Positions 1 through 9,014 of a DNA stretch of 53,589 nt are shown here, one piece after another. The translations under genes and the position numbers were made by a program. How positions within the stretch are numbered: the first letter of the stretch is position 1; the number at the start of each line of letters is the position of its first letter. The DNA is from Laetiporus sulphureus 93-53 (Eukaryota; Basidiomycota; Agaricomycetes; Polyporales; Laetiporaceae), in contig NW_024468564.1 of NCBI RefSeq assembly GCF_001632365.1, positions 201,243 to 254,831 on the forward strand. The letters are read 5' to 3'. The notes below the pieces were generated by a model. The model was not told the DNA's origin. It saw only the letters and a program-made list of their open reading frames with translations, and did not search any database.

Positions 1-459
1 CTAATGGACATTGTCTGATTGGTTACCACTACCTGTCAGACTACGTGTGTCATGCATGCCGAATCTCCGAACTACTTAGTAAGACCATGGGAATGGTATT
101 GCCTGTAATGGCTACATCTCCGGTGGTGTGGTATCTATCTACCTCATGTATGTGAACTAATATCCCCTTAAGGACATATCTCCGGTGGCGTGTGCCTCCT
201 TCATGGGATTCTTCCGGAGTCCGACCGTTGCTTCTAGGTGGGATGATATTACTGTATAAGTTAGGCTTACCTAATACTAGCACTTCTTGTCACATGTGTG
301 GATATCACGTGATATGTCACGTGACTAGATCTGAACTTTCGGGGTGCCTAGGACTGTCAGTACTTCGCGTACCGGTTCGTTCCTTTCTGAACAGCCTAGC
401 GCTGGTGTTATGTGATGTTCTAGTCACGTGCAGGTTAAAAGACGTGAAAATCTGTGACA
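1..459 (-). repeat. 3' LTR of the Gypsy element (truncated by window start)
   Basis: This segment is collinear with 7659-8117 over its full length. On the element's strand it begins TGTCACAGA at 459, immediately after the polypurine tract. It contains three CACGTG hexamers (306-311, 318-323, 425-430), the first inside a 12-bp palindrome. The TATA-bearing end lies outside the window. Confidence 0.93.
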
Positions 460-475
460 GTACCCCCCCTTCTAG
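460..475 (-). other. Polypurine tract of the Gypsy element
   Basis: On the minus strand a purine run (AGAAGGGGGGGTA followed by C) sits directly against the LTR start. This is the expected position of the plus-strand primer in LTR retrotransposons. The pol stop codon TAG (472-474) overlaps the tract, so the coding region ends within a few bases of the LTR. Confidence 0.8.
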
Positions 476-905
476 ACAGTTCGTCCTGAATCTGGCTTTT
501 TGCGTGGTTTCTGGAAGTAATTATTGCCTGTTGAACCAAATCCACGGTGTCCTCAGGCTGAGGGTTTGAGGTAATCAACCAGTGAAACGACAGGGGTGAT
601 AATACGTTCAATGATAAGTTGAGCGACTCGATCACCCAAATTAACTGTGAAGTCATTATTTGTATTATTGATTAGCAAAATCTTGATTTCGCCTGTGTAT
701 CCTCTGTCGATTACACCAGCTCCTATGTCGATTCCTTTGACAGCTAACCCACTTCGTGGCGCAATTCGACCATAGGTCCCTCGAGGTGTGGTAAAGTGAA
801 GTCCTGTGGATACCAATCCTCTTGAGTGTGCTCGGATGGTTGTTGGTTCTGATGCGGCTAAATCCATTCCAGCATCGTCTTTATGGGCATATTTCGGTGC
901 TCGTG
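472..905 (-). other. Trimeric dUTPase domain at the C-terminus of pol
   Basis: All five trimeric dUTPase motifs are visible in one frame: AGMDLAA (motif I), GRIAPRSGLA (II, with the PRSG signature), the GIDIGAGVIDRGYTGE stretch (III, with the catalytic Asp), GDRVAQLI (IV) and HRGFGSTG (V). dUTPases hydrolyse dUTP to dUMP and limit uracil entry into new DNA. A TGA at 553-555 separates motifs IV and V. The frame otherwise stays open to TAG at 472, so the domain was complete before decay. It follows the chromodomain directly and was presumably released or tethered as part of pol. dUTPase-bearing Metaviridae have, from memory, been reported in Phanerochaete chrysosporium, which fits a polypore host. 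Confidence 0.92.
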
Positions 906-1089
906 CATTTGGATTATCTAATGTAATTTGAAGATCTCTAGAATGATCCCAATCATCTCTATCCTGATCGTATATCTGAATGGTATCAGTGGCGGGGTCA
1001 TAGACTTGACCTGTTCTCCTGGGTGGAAAAGCGCCATCGACCGGAGTTGTATCAATGAGAGATATTGGTTGAGGTGCGTCAGGATATTT

Positions 1090-1238
1090 TCTGTGAAAGT
1101 CCTTGATGAGACGCGGAGATTTCTTCAAATTTGCAGCGGGTTTCAAGTTTCTTCGGTTTTGGAATAACCCTTCCAATGCACCAAATATTGAAGTTTTCCA
1201 CGAATGACATGAGAGTCGACTATATACTCGACTTCTCA
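1090..1238 (-). other. Chromodomain at the integrase C-terminus
   Basis: In the integrase frame, after a TGA at 1236-1238, the minus strand encodes [11 protein letters not shown], then [16 protein letters not shown]. The spaced aromatic residues and HWKGY core are those of a chromodomain, which in chromoviruses directs integration to modified chromatin. A one-base loss just after EET moves the reading frame into that of the dUTPase. The two stops or shifts mean the domain is no longer translated with either neighbour. Confidence 0.82.
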
Positions 1239-4200
1239 TTCTTCGCCAGTCTTCTTTTTGATAGAAGGACGGAGTCTGAGTGTGCGGCCTGGTATTTCGT
1301 CTTCATGGTAGAGCGCGAGCTTGGACGCATGAAAAACTGGATGAACACCATATTGTCGCGGCATTTTGAGTCTGTATGTGACTGGTCCTAGTTTTTCTAC
1401 AATTTCGAAGGGTTCATCTCTCCATTGTGCCAGTTTGGCTCCCAATGTCTGCCAATCTTTAGTGGAGAGTAATACTTGATCTCCAACTTTGAAAGGTGCG
1501 AGTCGTACAGATTGATCGTAGTACCACTTCATGCGTTCAGCTGCCAGTAAAATGGCTGCTTTTGCTTGCTCTTGCGCTTCTACTCACGCCTGCATTATGG
1601 AATCTAGCGTATAATGCTTTATGGGGTCCATTATTGTTGGTTCTGCACGTGGATGTCTACCGTATTCAACAAAGAATGGTGAATTCTTAGTGGCTTCAGA
1701 AGCCTTATTATTATAGGTGAACTCGGCAGTTAGGAGTAGTGTACTCCAGTCTTCCACGTGTCTGTCAGTATAGATACAGAGATATTGCTCCAGCGATTGA
1801 TTTGTTCTTTCAGTTTGACCATCATTCCTTATTATCTGCTTTTGGCACATAGACTTTGCCTCAGTATAGTAATATCCCACTTTCGAAGTTCCAGTCTTCG
1901 AGTCCTTTTGAGAACTCTCATTGTCCTTTCTTGAGTAGATCTTGATATGAGTTGTTCACATTGTTGTCTTGTAGTGATTCCTTGATCTTGTCCACCAAAT
2001 CATGATCTGTGACAACTGCAAGATGGGTATGTTGAATAGCTTTAATCGCAAAATATTCCGGTTTGAGCAGGGTCTTGTCAGAATTGTCGAGATTTACCCC
2101 CTCTTCATGATCTGGCCTCCTGGACAGAGGATCTGCACGATGCATTGATTTCCCTGGTTTGTGATGTAGTTGGATGTTGAACCGTGTAAGATATAGTGAC
2201 CATTGAGCTTGCCGCCTCATCAGCTTTTGTGCTGATTTGAAATAGATTAAATTCTGGTGATCGGACCAAATTTCTACCGGGAGCGGATGACCTTCGAGAT
2301 GTTGTCGGTATTCTTTCAATGCTCGAATAATTGCGAGCATCTCTTTGTCATAGATTTCATAGTTCCGCTCAGCCCCATTGAGGCTTTTTGAATAGAATGT
2401 GATTGGATGCCACAACCCATCGTCTTTGAGTTGTTTAAGGCATGCGCCAGTGGCAAAATCGCTGGAATCCGTTTTTAACCGGAATGGATGAGTATCATCC
2501 GGTAATGCCAGAATTGGAGCTGAAGTAAAGGCATGTTTGAGAGTGTTAAATGCCTGTTGTTGTTCTTCACCCCATACCCATTTCTGATCCTTTCGTGTAA
2601 GGATATTGAGTGGTCGAGACTTTTTGGCAAATCCTTCAATGAATCGACGATAAAAATTAGCGAACCCAAGAAAGGCTTGTACTTGCTTAACCTTTTTGGG
2701 TTCAGGCCAGTCGAGTACACCGGCGACCTTTTGAGGATCCATACGGACCTCGCCTTTAGAGATAATCATCCCTAAGTACTCAATCGAAGGTTGTTCGAAA
2801 AAGCACTTTTCTGGTTTGGCGAAAAGGTCGTTGTCCCGTAATCTTTTAATCACCTCTTTGGTAATCTTCCGATGTTGTTTCAGATCGTTGGTGAAGATTA
2901 GAATATCATTGAGGTAGACGATCACATGGCCTTCCCGAATAAGATCATCTAAAATCTCATTCATCATGTGCTGGAAGGTGGCTGGTGCGTTACCGAAACC
3001 GAAAAACATAACTGTGGCCTCATATAAACCGCGATGCGTCACAAAAGCTGTTTTCCATTCGTCACCCTTGCGAATGCGAACATTGTTGTATCCCCATCTG
3101 AGATCCAGCTTGGTGAATATTGATGCGTTACTGAGCTGATCAATAAGCTCGCTTATTCGTGGAATAGGGAAGCGATTCTTCTTGGTTATAGCGTTAAGTT
3201 TTCAGTAATCTTGTACCAGTCTTAGTGTGCCATCCTTCTTTTTGACAAAGAATACTGGGGCAGCAATAGGTGATTTCGACTTTCGAATGTAGCCTTTTGC
3301 TAGGTTTTCGTCGATCCATGAATCTAGGGAATTTCTTTCCTCCGGATTCATAGGATAGAGTTTGCTTGGTCATGGTAATTCATGTTCTTCTTCAAACTCG
3401 ATTGCATGATCATAAGGCTTTCGAGTTGGCATCCTTTCAGATGCTTTCTTGGAGAAGACATCACCAAATGAATGTAGATAATCTGGTACTAATTTTTCCC
3501 AAGATTCTACTTCATCAATAACCTGATCTTCTGGGCTACCAGTGTTTGACTGGGGTGCCGCTTCTTCCAGGTCTTCTTCTGGTTCAGCATAGCTGCAATC
3601 TGCTATGGAAAGTATCATGCGAGCTATTTGTTCAGCTTCAGGATCGTCCATTTCGACCCACGAGATTATAGGATTTACTGCATCAATGTTGTGTCCATTA
3701 AACATTCTGAATGCAGTTGGCTCCTCATCTGCCACTTGTTGTGCTCGTTGCGAGATTTCTTCAGCTTCCTCTCTCACAATGGCTTGTTGTTTTTTACGAA
3801 GCCTCTGGTGGTGACACGTACTCGGGCATCGTGAGTATTTTCATTCTCCAGCTTGCCAGTTGATTTCTGGATTGTGCTGATGTAAGTATGACATCCCAAT
3901 GATCATGTCTAATTTCCCTATGTCCGTGACTAGCAGACGGTGGGTGGAACCATGATCTCCAACTTTGATGTATGCTTTTACATAGTCAGTTATTTCACCA
4001 TGTTTGTTTTGGGATCTGTCAGCATTGTACACCTTGTACGTCGTATTGAGCTTGGAGGTTGCGATTCGATTGTTCTTTATGAATCGCTTGCTGATGTACA
4101 TGGAATACGCTCCTGAGTCAACTAAAGCTTCGGCGCTCGATTTTTTGCCGTACACCCATAATGTAACTGGTAAATAGAATGATGATAAATTTGGAGACGA

Positions 4201-4294
4201 ATTCTTTATAGTTACATTATCCTCCTCTGCGTTGCGACGATCTACAGAGGTGTCTGATCTGGGTGCTAAATGTACAGGTCTTATATAATGTTCT

Positions 4295-4338
4295 GGGGAC
4301 TCTGACGAGCTGCCTACAGATCCCCTTTGAGAAAACCC
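4295..4338 (-). promoter_or_regulatory. Probable -1 ribosomal frameshift signal between gag and pol
   Basis: On the minus strand, in gag-frame register, the heptamer G_GGT_TTT occupies 4338-4332 and fits X_XXY_YYZ. A 6-nt spacer (4331-4326) is followed by a stem: GGGGA-TCTG (4325-4317) pairs with CAGA-(bulged G)-TCCCC (4304-4295) across a 12-nt loop. Gag stops at TAG 4314-4316, inside the loop. Slipping back one base on the heptamer enters a frame that runs open through the protease to 3841. All components of a textbook -1 signal are therefore present at the only place where it would be useful. Function is inferred from sequence only. Confidence 0.72.
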
Positions 4339-6059
4339 TTCTGATCCCTTCGTGAAGAGCCCTCTCCTGCCTTCCTTGATGAACTGGATCCATTTGCCCT
4401 CAGGCGCCTGAGCCTTGAGAGGATCATGGCAAAATCTTCTTCTGAATTCGACTCGGATGCATCAGGCTCACTTTCCGAGTGATTGCTGCAGTCGCTAATA
4501 TACGCAGCTGTCTCCTTACTCTTCCCCTTAGTCTTAGAGGAAGAGCTTTTCTTCTTCGGCTTCTTTTCTTCTTCAGTGTCAGAGCTTTCGCTCTCTGCAT
4601 CTAATGAAGCGGAATCAGATACCACCTGTCACGTCTTGGATGACTTTGACTTCTTCTTGTCGTCGTCCTTTTTCTTTGCGTCCTTCTTCCTCGTGGCTGT
4701 CTCTTTCTCCTTCTCGATCTGCCTCTTGACATGGTCCAATTTGAAACAATCGGTGCAATATTTGCCGAAGCATTTCGACGATTTGAAGAATGTGGGCTTG
4801 TTCTTCTTGCAGTTGGCACAAACCAACTTGTCATCTTGTACACTTCGCGCTTTGCCCGATTTACTCTTCTCTTTCTTCCTGACTGCGTCAACTTCCATAG
4901 CATTCAGGTCCTTGGTTTCAGCCTTGGCATGGTGACCTTCTCGTTGTAGTGACGTAAATATTCAGAGTGCGAAGGTAAGGAACTCAGTCCACTTTTTGGG
5001 CCAGTTGTCCTTGGTTGTGTCTGCTAGCATGAGCAGCCACGTTTTCTCCAGAATATGTTTCTTGATCTTTTCGATCAAGTCTTGATCCGAGAAGCCTGTA
5101 CCGGTTGCCTTTGGACGGAAGTCTTCTGCGAACTTTCGGAAGTCTCGATGATCCTTCTTGACGAAGGCTTCTAACTCCGTTCGCTTCTTGTCATCCTTGT
5201 CCAACGATTCATATGCCGTGCAAAGTTCAGCGATGAACTCCGCCCAAGTTCCTGGTGCCTTGTTGTTTTCGTTTATCTCAGTAATCCAATGTCGCATATA
5301 TTCGCGTGCTCCTCCTTTCAGAAGCAAGAGGGTAGACATAATTTTGAACTCGTCTTTGGTATGTCCAGTATATTTCAACCAGAGCATTACTTGTTCGAGC
5401 CAATCATCGAGATTGACTCCGTCCTTATTGCCACCATATTTTTCTGGCTGGTCAATTTTTACGCCTTTACCCTTGCGACCAAACGATGGCTCATCATCGT
5501 CATCTGTTTCTGTGACATCATTACCACCCTGGCCGGCCCTCCTTCCTTGTGTATTTGCCCATGTGCGTAATTGTTCATGTGATTTTTTGAGTGTGTCATA
5601 AGAGGCTTTTAGTTCTGCCTCGCGCTCGGTAAACGTCGTTACTTCTGGTGCCAGATTTTGCTGATAATCCTCGACAAGCTCTTTCACTTCTGTGGTAAGA
5701 GCGGCAACTGTCTTCTCCAAATCTGCTACTTGGCTGATGAGTTGCTGTCTGTGATTGTCAAGAAACACCGTGCGATTGTGGAACTCCGTGGTATTCTATT
5801 CAAGTGTACTTGCTTGACGCTGAATGAGATTTTCATAATGCACCACCATTTGTTGACGCATTTCTTCTACCACGTTCATGACCAAGTCGACTACCCAATT
5901 CTTCACATTTTCAGGTATATTCACATTGGGAGGAGCCGTGTCTGTGAGGGCTTGACGAATGATAGGATTCGGGGGTTGCAATACAATATTAAGTCATGCG
6001 GGAAGCTCCGGAGATGGAGCATGAGAGAAGCTGGGATCATGTGCAGTGGGGGTCGCCAT
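4314..6059 (-). pseudogene. gag: gag polyprotein (capsid plus Cys cluster), interrupted
   Basis: The frame starts at ATG 6057-6059 (MATPTAHDPS) and ends at TAG 4314, 581 codons. It carries an N-terminal coiled-coil-like stretch (about 5600-5770) and a Ty3-type capsid core with DDWLEQVMLWLKYTGHT and LKGGAREYMRHW. A basic region contains the cluster C-X2-C-X12-C-X4-C-X2-C, and the tail is Ser/Glu/Lys-rich. Premature stops occur at 5994 (TGA), 5796 (TAG), 4962 (TGA) and 4629 (TGA). I see no canonical CCHC zinc knuckle. The start was chosen because it follows the preceding ORF's stop by one base and the frame is continuous apart from point stops. Confidence 0.85.
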
Positions 6060-6060
6060 C

Positions 6061-6591
6061 TTACAGTTCTTCCTCTATTTCACGAAGATGTTCTTCAAAC
6101 TCGACAATATGTCTATTTGTGATCGTGGCCGATCGGGCAATTACTTGTCCTGAGCGCTGGTTTCGCAGCAAATAAAGGTCTTGGTATATGACCTTGATGA
6201 AGGGTTGCCACAAAAACCTAGTTTTGTCCCTGACTGCGGGCCACTGATGATTATGATGAATTTCACAAATATGCTCGACTTCTTCGAGCCACTCGACGAA
6301 GCTATTGTAAGCTTCGGTGAGACCTAGGTCCAGTTCTTCGGTTCCAAAGGGGATATAGCAGATGTGTACCATGACGTTTCTCCAGTCGTATTCTTGGTAT
6401 AACTGAAGAGCAGAAATATGGTATACGTCGTGATAGTCGATGTGAAACGTATCCTCGTATGTAGCGAATGCTTCATCTGCTCTGTCTCAGAGAACTCGTG
6501 GAATTGAATCCCAAAGATAGTCGAAGGTGTGACCGATTGGATTGAGGTGCTCAAAGTTTTCAAGATCATTTGAATCGCCAGATGAAGACAT
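6061..6591 (-). pseudogene. ORF-B, accessory protein upstream of gag (one stop), function unknown
   Basis: A 177-codon frame runs from ATG 6589-6591 (MSSSGDSNDLENFEHLNP) to TAA 6061-6063, with a single TGA at 6487-6489. The product is acidic, rich in aromatic residues (FDYLWDSIP, HIDYHDVYH, YQEYDW), and has no membrane segment or zinc motif that I can see. Its stop codon is followed after one base by the gag ATG (TAA-G-ATG). That spacing is typical of termination-reinitiation coupling rather than of independent genes. I do not recognise the family. It could be an extra structural protein or a detached N-terminal part of Gag. Confidence 0.6.
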
Positions 6592-6669
6592 ATACAAAAT
6601 GAATATTCGTATCTACAGCAAAGGTCACCCGGTTACCTGTATTCCTAGTCGATACTTCACGATAATATC

Positions 6670-7242
6670 TTATATAATATCGCGAGCTACTTCTCCCTGA
6701 CGCTTCCTTTCTTGTACGTAGTCACAAAAATCTCGTACTACATGCTGATGTACGAAGGAAAGCTTGAATTCTGCTACATCATTGTGGAGATTCTTGAGCT
6801 TGATGATAAGATGCTCGAGGACGAGGATGTCGTGGTCGTCAAGCTGACGACGGTATCGTTTGGTGAGGAATAGATGAACTTGTCGAAGAGTACCTTCGAC
6901 GCGCTGAGTAGAAACGATGAAAATTGCAAGAGGATATATGTAGTGAGACCCTGTGGGAGTCTTGATGTATGTTGAATGAAGTTCGTTTGCTGTTCGAGGT
7001 GCCCAGTTGTGAGGCGGAATGCCTTAATAGTGCTGGGGACCTGAAGTTGATGACGATGCAGGAGTTCGCGGTGTGCAAACTGAAGGAGTTTGGATAATGG
7101 GAACTGAGACACTGCTTCGAGGTCGTTGACCTCCCGTGGATATATGACCGGGCCTTGGCTGAACGCTTGTACATCGCAGCTCGTAGAACTCTTCTGGAGT
7201 TCTTGCTCAAGGACGTCGGATAATGCCAAAGTCACTGCGCAT
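6670..7242 (-). pseudogene. ORF-A, second accessory ORF near the 5' LTR (two stops), function unknown
   Basis: A 191-codon frame runs from ATG 7240-7242 (MRSDFGIIRRP) to TAA 6670-6672, interrupted by TGA at 7207 and TAA at 7024. The first half is Pro/Ser/Thr-rich. The second half looks structured and basic/helical (VEGTLRQVHLFLTKRYRRQ, then a Leu/Lys/His-rich helix). Stop-to-start distance to ORF-B is 78 bp. I chose this frame over the overlapping Ser/Thr-rich frames because its breaks are single point stops, as in gag and pol. The family is not recognised. Confidence 0.45.
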
Positions 7243-7563
7243 AGTATTGGCGTGGCTTACGTGGGTAGAGTTGATGTCTGCCAGAGAGGCAGGTGAAGAT
7301 ATGACACCGCTAACATGCAGGTGGACGTGCGAAGACGCAACACTGCGATGAGTACGCTGGGCAGGCACTTGAGGCAGGTAAGATAAGCAGACTTATTCTT
7401 CTATCACAAACTTAGGATGCAGGGTGCTGACTAAGCCTATGACCTTATGATCAAACACTTACTGACTGTTGTCGAAGTAAGGATGGACACAAAAGATGAT
7501 CAAGGTAAAGCAATGCCTTTGAAGTGGGCACTGGTGACACTGTATGAATAGGCATAGCAGAGA
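7243..7563 (-). other. Element leader between 5' LTR and ORF-A; primer-binding site not identified
   Basis: This is the untranslated leader of the retroelement. Just inside the LTR the minus strand reads TCTCTGCTATGCC, which does not start with the TGG expected of a tRNA-primed site. I see no match to a common tRNA 3' end, and self-priming cannot be excluded. No other feature is apparent. Confidence 0.4.
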
Positions 7564-8117
7564 TGAGAATAAGTCTGGGGGACTTATGCATCTCAGAGCT
7601 CTGGCTTATATACATGAGTGGAGGGACCCTTGATACCCTGATACCCCAGAACCGCTAGCTAATGGACATTGTCTGATTGGTTACCACTACCTGTCAGACT
7701 ACGTGTGTCATGCATGCTGAATCTCCGAACTACTTAGTAAGACCATGGGAATGATACTGCCTGTAATGGCTACATCTCCGGTGGCATGGTATCTATCTAC
7801 CTCGTGTATGTGAACTAATATCCCCTTAAGGACATATCTCCGGTGACGTGTGTCTCCTTCATGGGATTCTTCCGGAGTCTGACCGTTGCTTCTAGGTGGG
7901 ATGATATTACTGTATAAGTTAGGCTTACCTAATATCAGCGCTTCTTGTCACATGTGTGGATATCACGTGATATGTCACGTGACTAGATCTGAACTTTCGG
8001 GGCACCTAGGACTGTCAGTACTTCGCGTACTGGTTCGTTCCTTTCTGAACAGCCTAGCGCTGTTGTTATGTGATGTTCTAGTCACGTGCAGGTTAAAAGA
8101 CGTGAAAATCTGTGACA
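7564..8117 (-). repeat. 5' LTR of the Gypsy element
   Basis: The right boundary is exact: TGTCACAGA on the minus strand starts at 8117. The left boundary (7564, ending CTCA) is inferred from alignment with the related LTR at 9015-9524 and gives 554 bp with TG...CA ends. It contains a TATA box (GTATATAAG, 7605-7613, minus) for element transcription. Three CACGTG motifs lie at 7964-7969, 7976-7981 and 8083-8088. Confidence 0.85.
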
Positions 8118-8135
8118 GAGGAGTTGTACCTTCTT

Positions 8136-8783
8136 TCATTTGTCCTGATCAATCCTCTCCCAGAATGCTCCTAATATCAGTTGTAGTCTGAAGCGGGTAG
8201 CCGAGACCTGCTTCTTGAGTGTTTCGATGTGGAGGGTGGGCCTGACTTTGGACGGAAGAGGGCGAATGGGTCGTGCATGTGTGTTGACTTTAACAAAGTT
8301 GGGAAGAGGTCGCACTGGCTGTGGAGCAACAATGATGGGGGGAACGGCGTTGGAGGTGATGATCTCTGGGGGTGGTCTTGGCCTTTGACTGCCTGTAGTG
8401 AGGCGTCCTTTTCTGGGCTTGTAGCATTCGAGTGGAGGGGTGTGACTGCGAGGTCGGTGGATGATGCCTTGGACTCTGATATGCATAGTGTCCACTACCC
8501 TAGCTGCTGCATGCTGCCTGTCTGTAGAGGATGCACCTAAGGATGCTAGAGTGAGAAGTCTTCCTCGCTCCTTGTTGGTCTCGAGGCATTTGTAGCTGGC
8601 GTAAGGATCTTCTGTCTTGGTGGCCTTGCACTTTGCTGCCTTGGGCTGCTCAGTGTCTTGCTGAGGCTCACATCTGGTAGAAGTTGGGTTGGAATGTATG
8701 TCAAAAAAGCCGCGTGCTACGGCTGAAACTGCTTGTGCTGAAAATACGCGGCCACTTGTGTTAAACACTAAGCATGGGCGCAA
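8136..8783 (-). CDS. Hypothetical 215-aa ORF between two LTRs, possibly the gag-side remnant of a second element
   Basis: An uninterrupted minus-strand frame of 215 codons encodes a Pro/Arg/Lys-rich, probably nucleic-acid-binding product without recognisable domains. It lies between the insertion edge of the Gypsy element (8117) and a related LTR (9015-9524) of the same orientation. That is where the 5' internal region of a second element would be if the first had inserted into it. The ATG at 8781-8783 may not be the true start. It may also be a chance frame in repeat DNA. Confidence 0.3.
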   Translation of the reverse strand: MRPCLVFNTSGRVFSAQAVSAVARGFFDIHSNPTSTRCEPQQDTEQPKAAKCKATKTEDPYASYKCLETNKERGRLLTLASLGASSTDRQHAAARVVDTMHIRVQGIIHRPRSHTPPLECYKPRKGRLTTGSQRPRPPPEIITSNAVPPIIVAPQPVRPLPNFVKVNTHARPIRPLPSKVRPTLHIETLKKQVSATRFRLQLILGAFWERIDQDK

Positions 8784-9014
8784 AAAATGTCAGATTGTTT
8801 CTAATGTCACAGCAACACCGAACAAGAGATCAAAAAGACTAAAAAAGGACAGTCACGTGGAACGTGTCGCCCTGATCTCCCTGATCCCAAATAATCCCCC
8901 TGAACTCTATGTGGCACAAGAGCCTGAAACTTACTAGTCGAGGTGGCTGACGCAGGAAAGGGTTAGAGATATATGGTGGAGCTGGTAAGCTCAGTAGGGT
9001 GCTACAGTAGTAGA

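Larger units (their letters stand above)
472..4331 (-). pseudogene. pol: pol polyprotein: protease, RT, RNase H, integrase, chromodomain, dUTPase (broken)
   Basis: Domains in order. The aspartic protease has a DSGA active site near 4100. The RT region includes a DY-stop-KLN stretch near 3200 and a catalytic box reading YLND (near 2910) where the family has Y-x-D-D. The tether and RNase H follow (TDSSDFATG near 2460). The integrase has lost its zinc-binding N-terminus and most of its core: the frame jumps near 1830 from the start of the N-terminal region to NDGQTER, which holds the last catalytic Glu. Then come a GPY/F-type integrase C-terminus, a chromodomain (HWKGYS near 1165) and a dUTPase to 472. 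Premature stops are at 3841, 3370, 3202, 1918, 1861, 1584, 1236 and 553, all TGA. A one-base deletion near 1140-1146 separates chromodomain and dUTPase frames. Pol lies in the -1 frame relative to gag. Confidence 0.93.
1..8117 (-). mobile_element. Degenerate Ty3/Gypsy (Metaviridae) chromodomain retrotransposon with C-terminal dUTPase
   Basis: Read on the minus strand the order is 5' LTR (7564-8117), small ORF-A, small ORF-B, gag, pol, polypurine tract, 3' LTR (1-459, cut by the window edge). The RT-RNase H-integrase-chromodomain order is that of Ty3/Gypsy chromoviruses; the dUTPase at the far end of pol is the unusual part. About 95 bp of the left LTR lie outside the window, so the whole element would be about 8.2 kb. 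It is not functional: I count at least 15 in-frame premature stops, a large integrase deletion, a one-base deletion in the chromodomain and an altered RT catalytic dyad. The two LTRs align without net indels over 459 bp with about 16 mismatches by eye, almost all transitions, so insertion is not very recent. Target-site duplication cannot be checked because the left end is missing. Confidence 0.93.
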
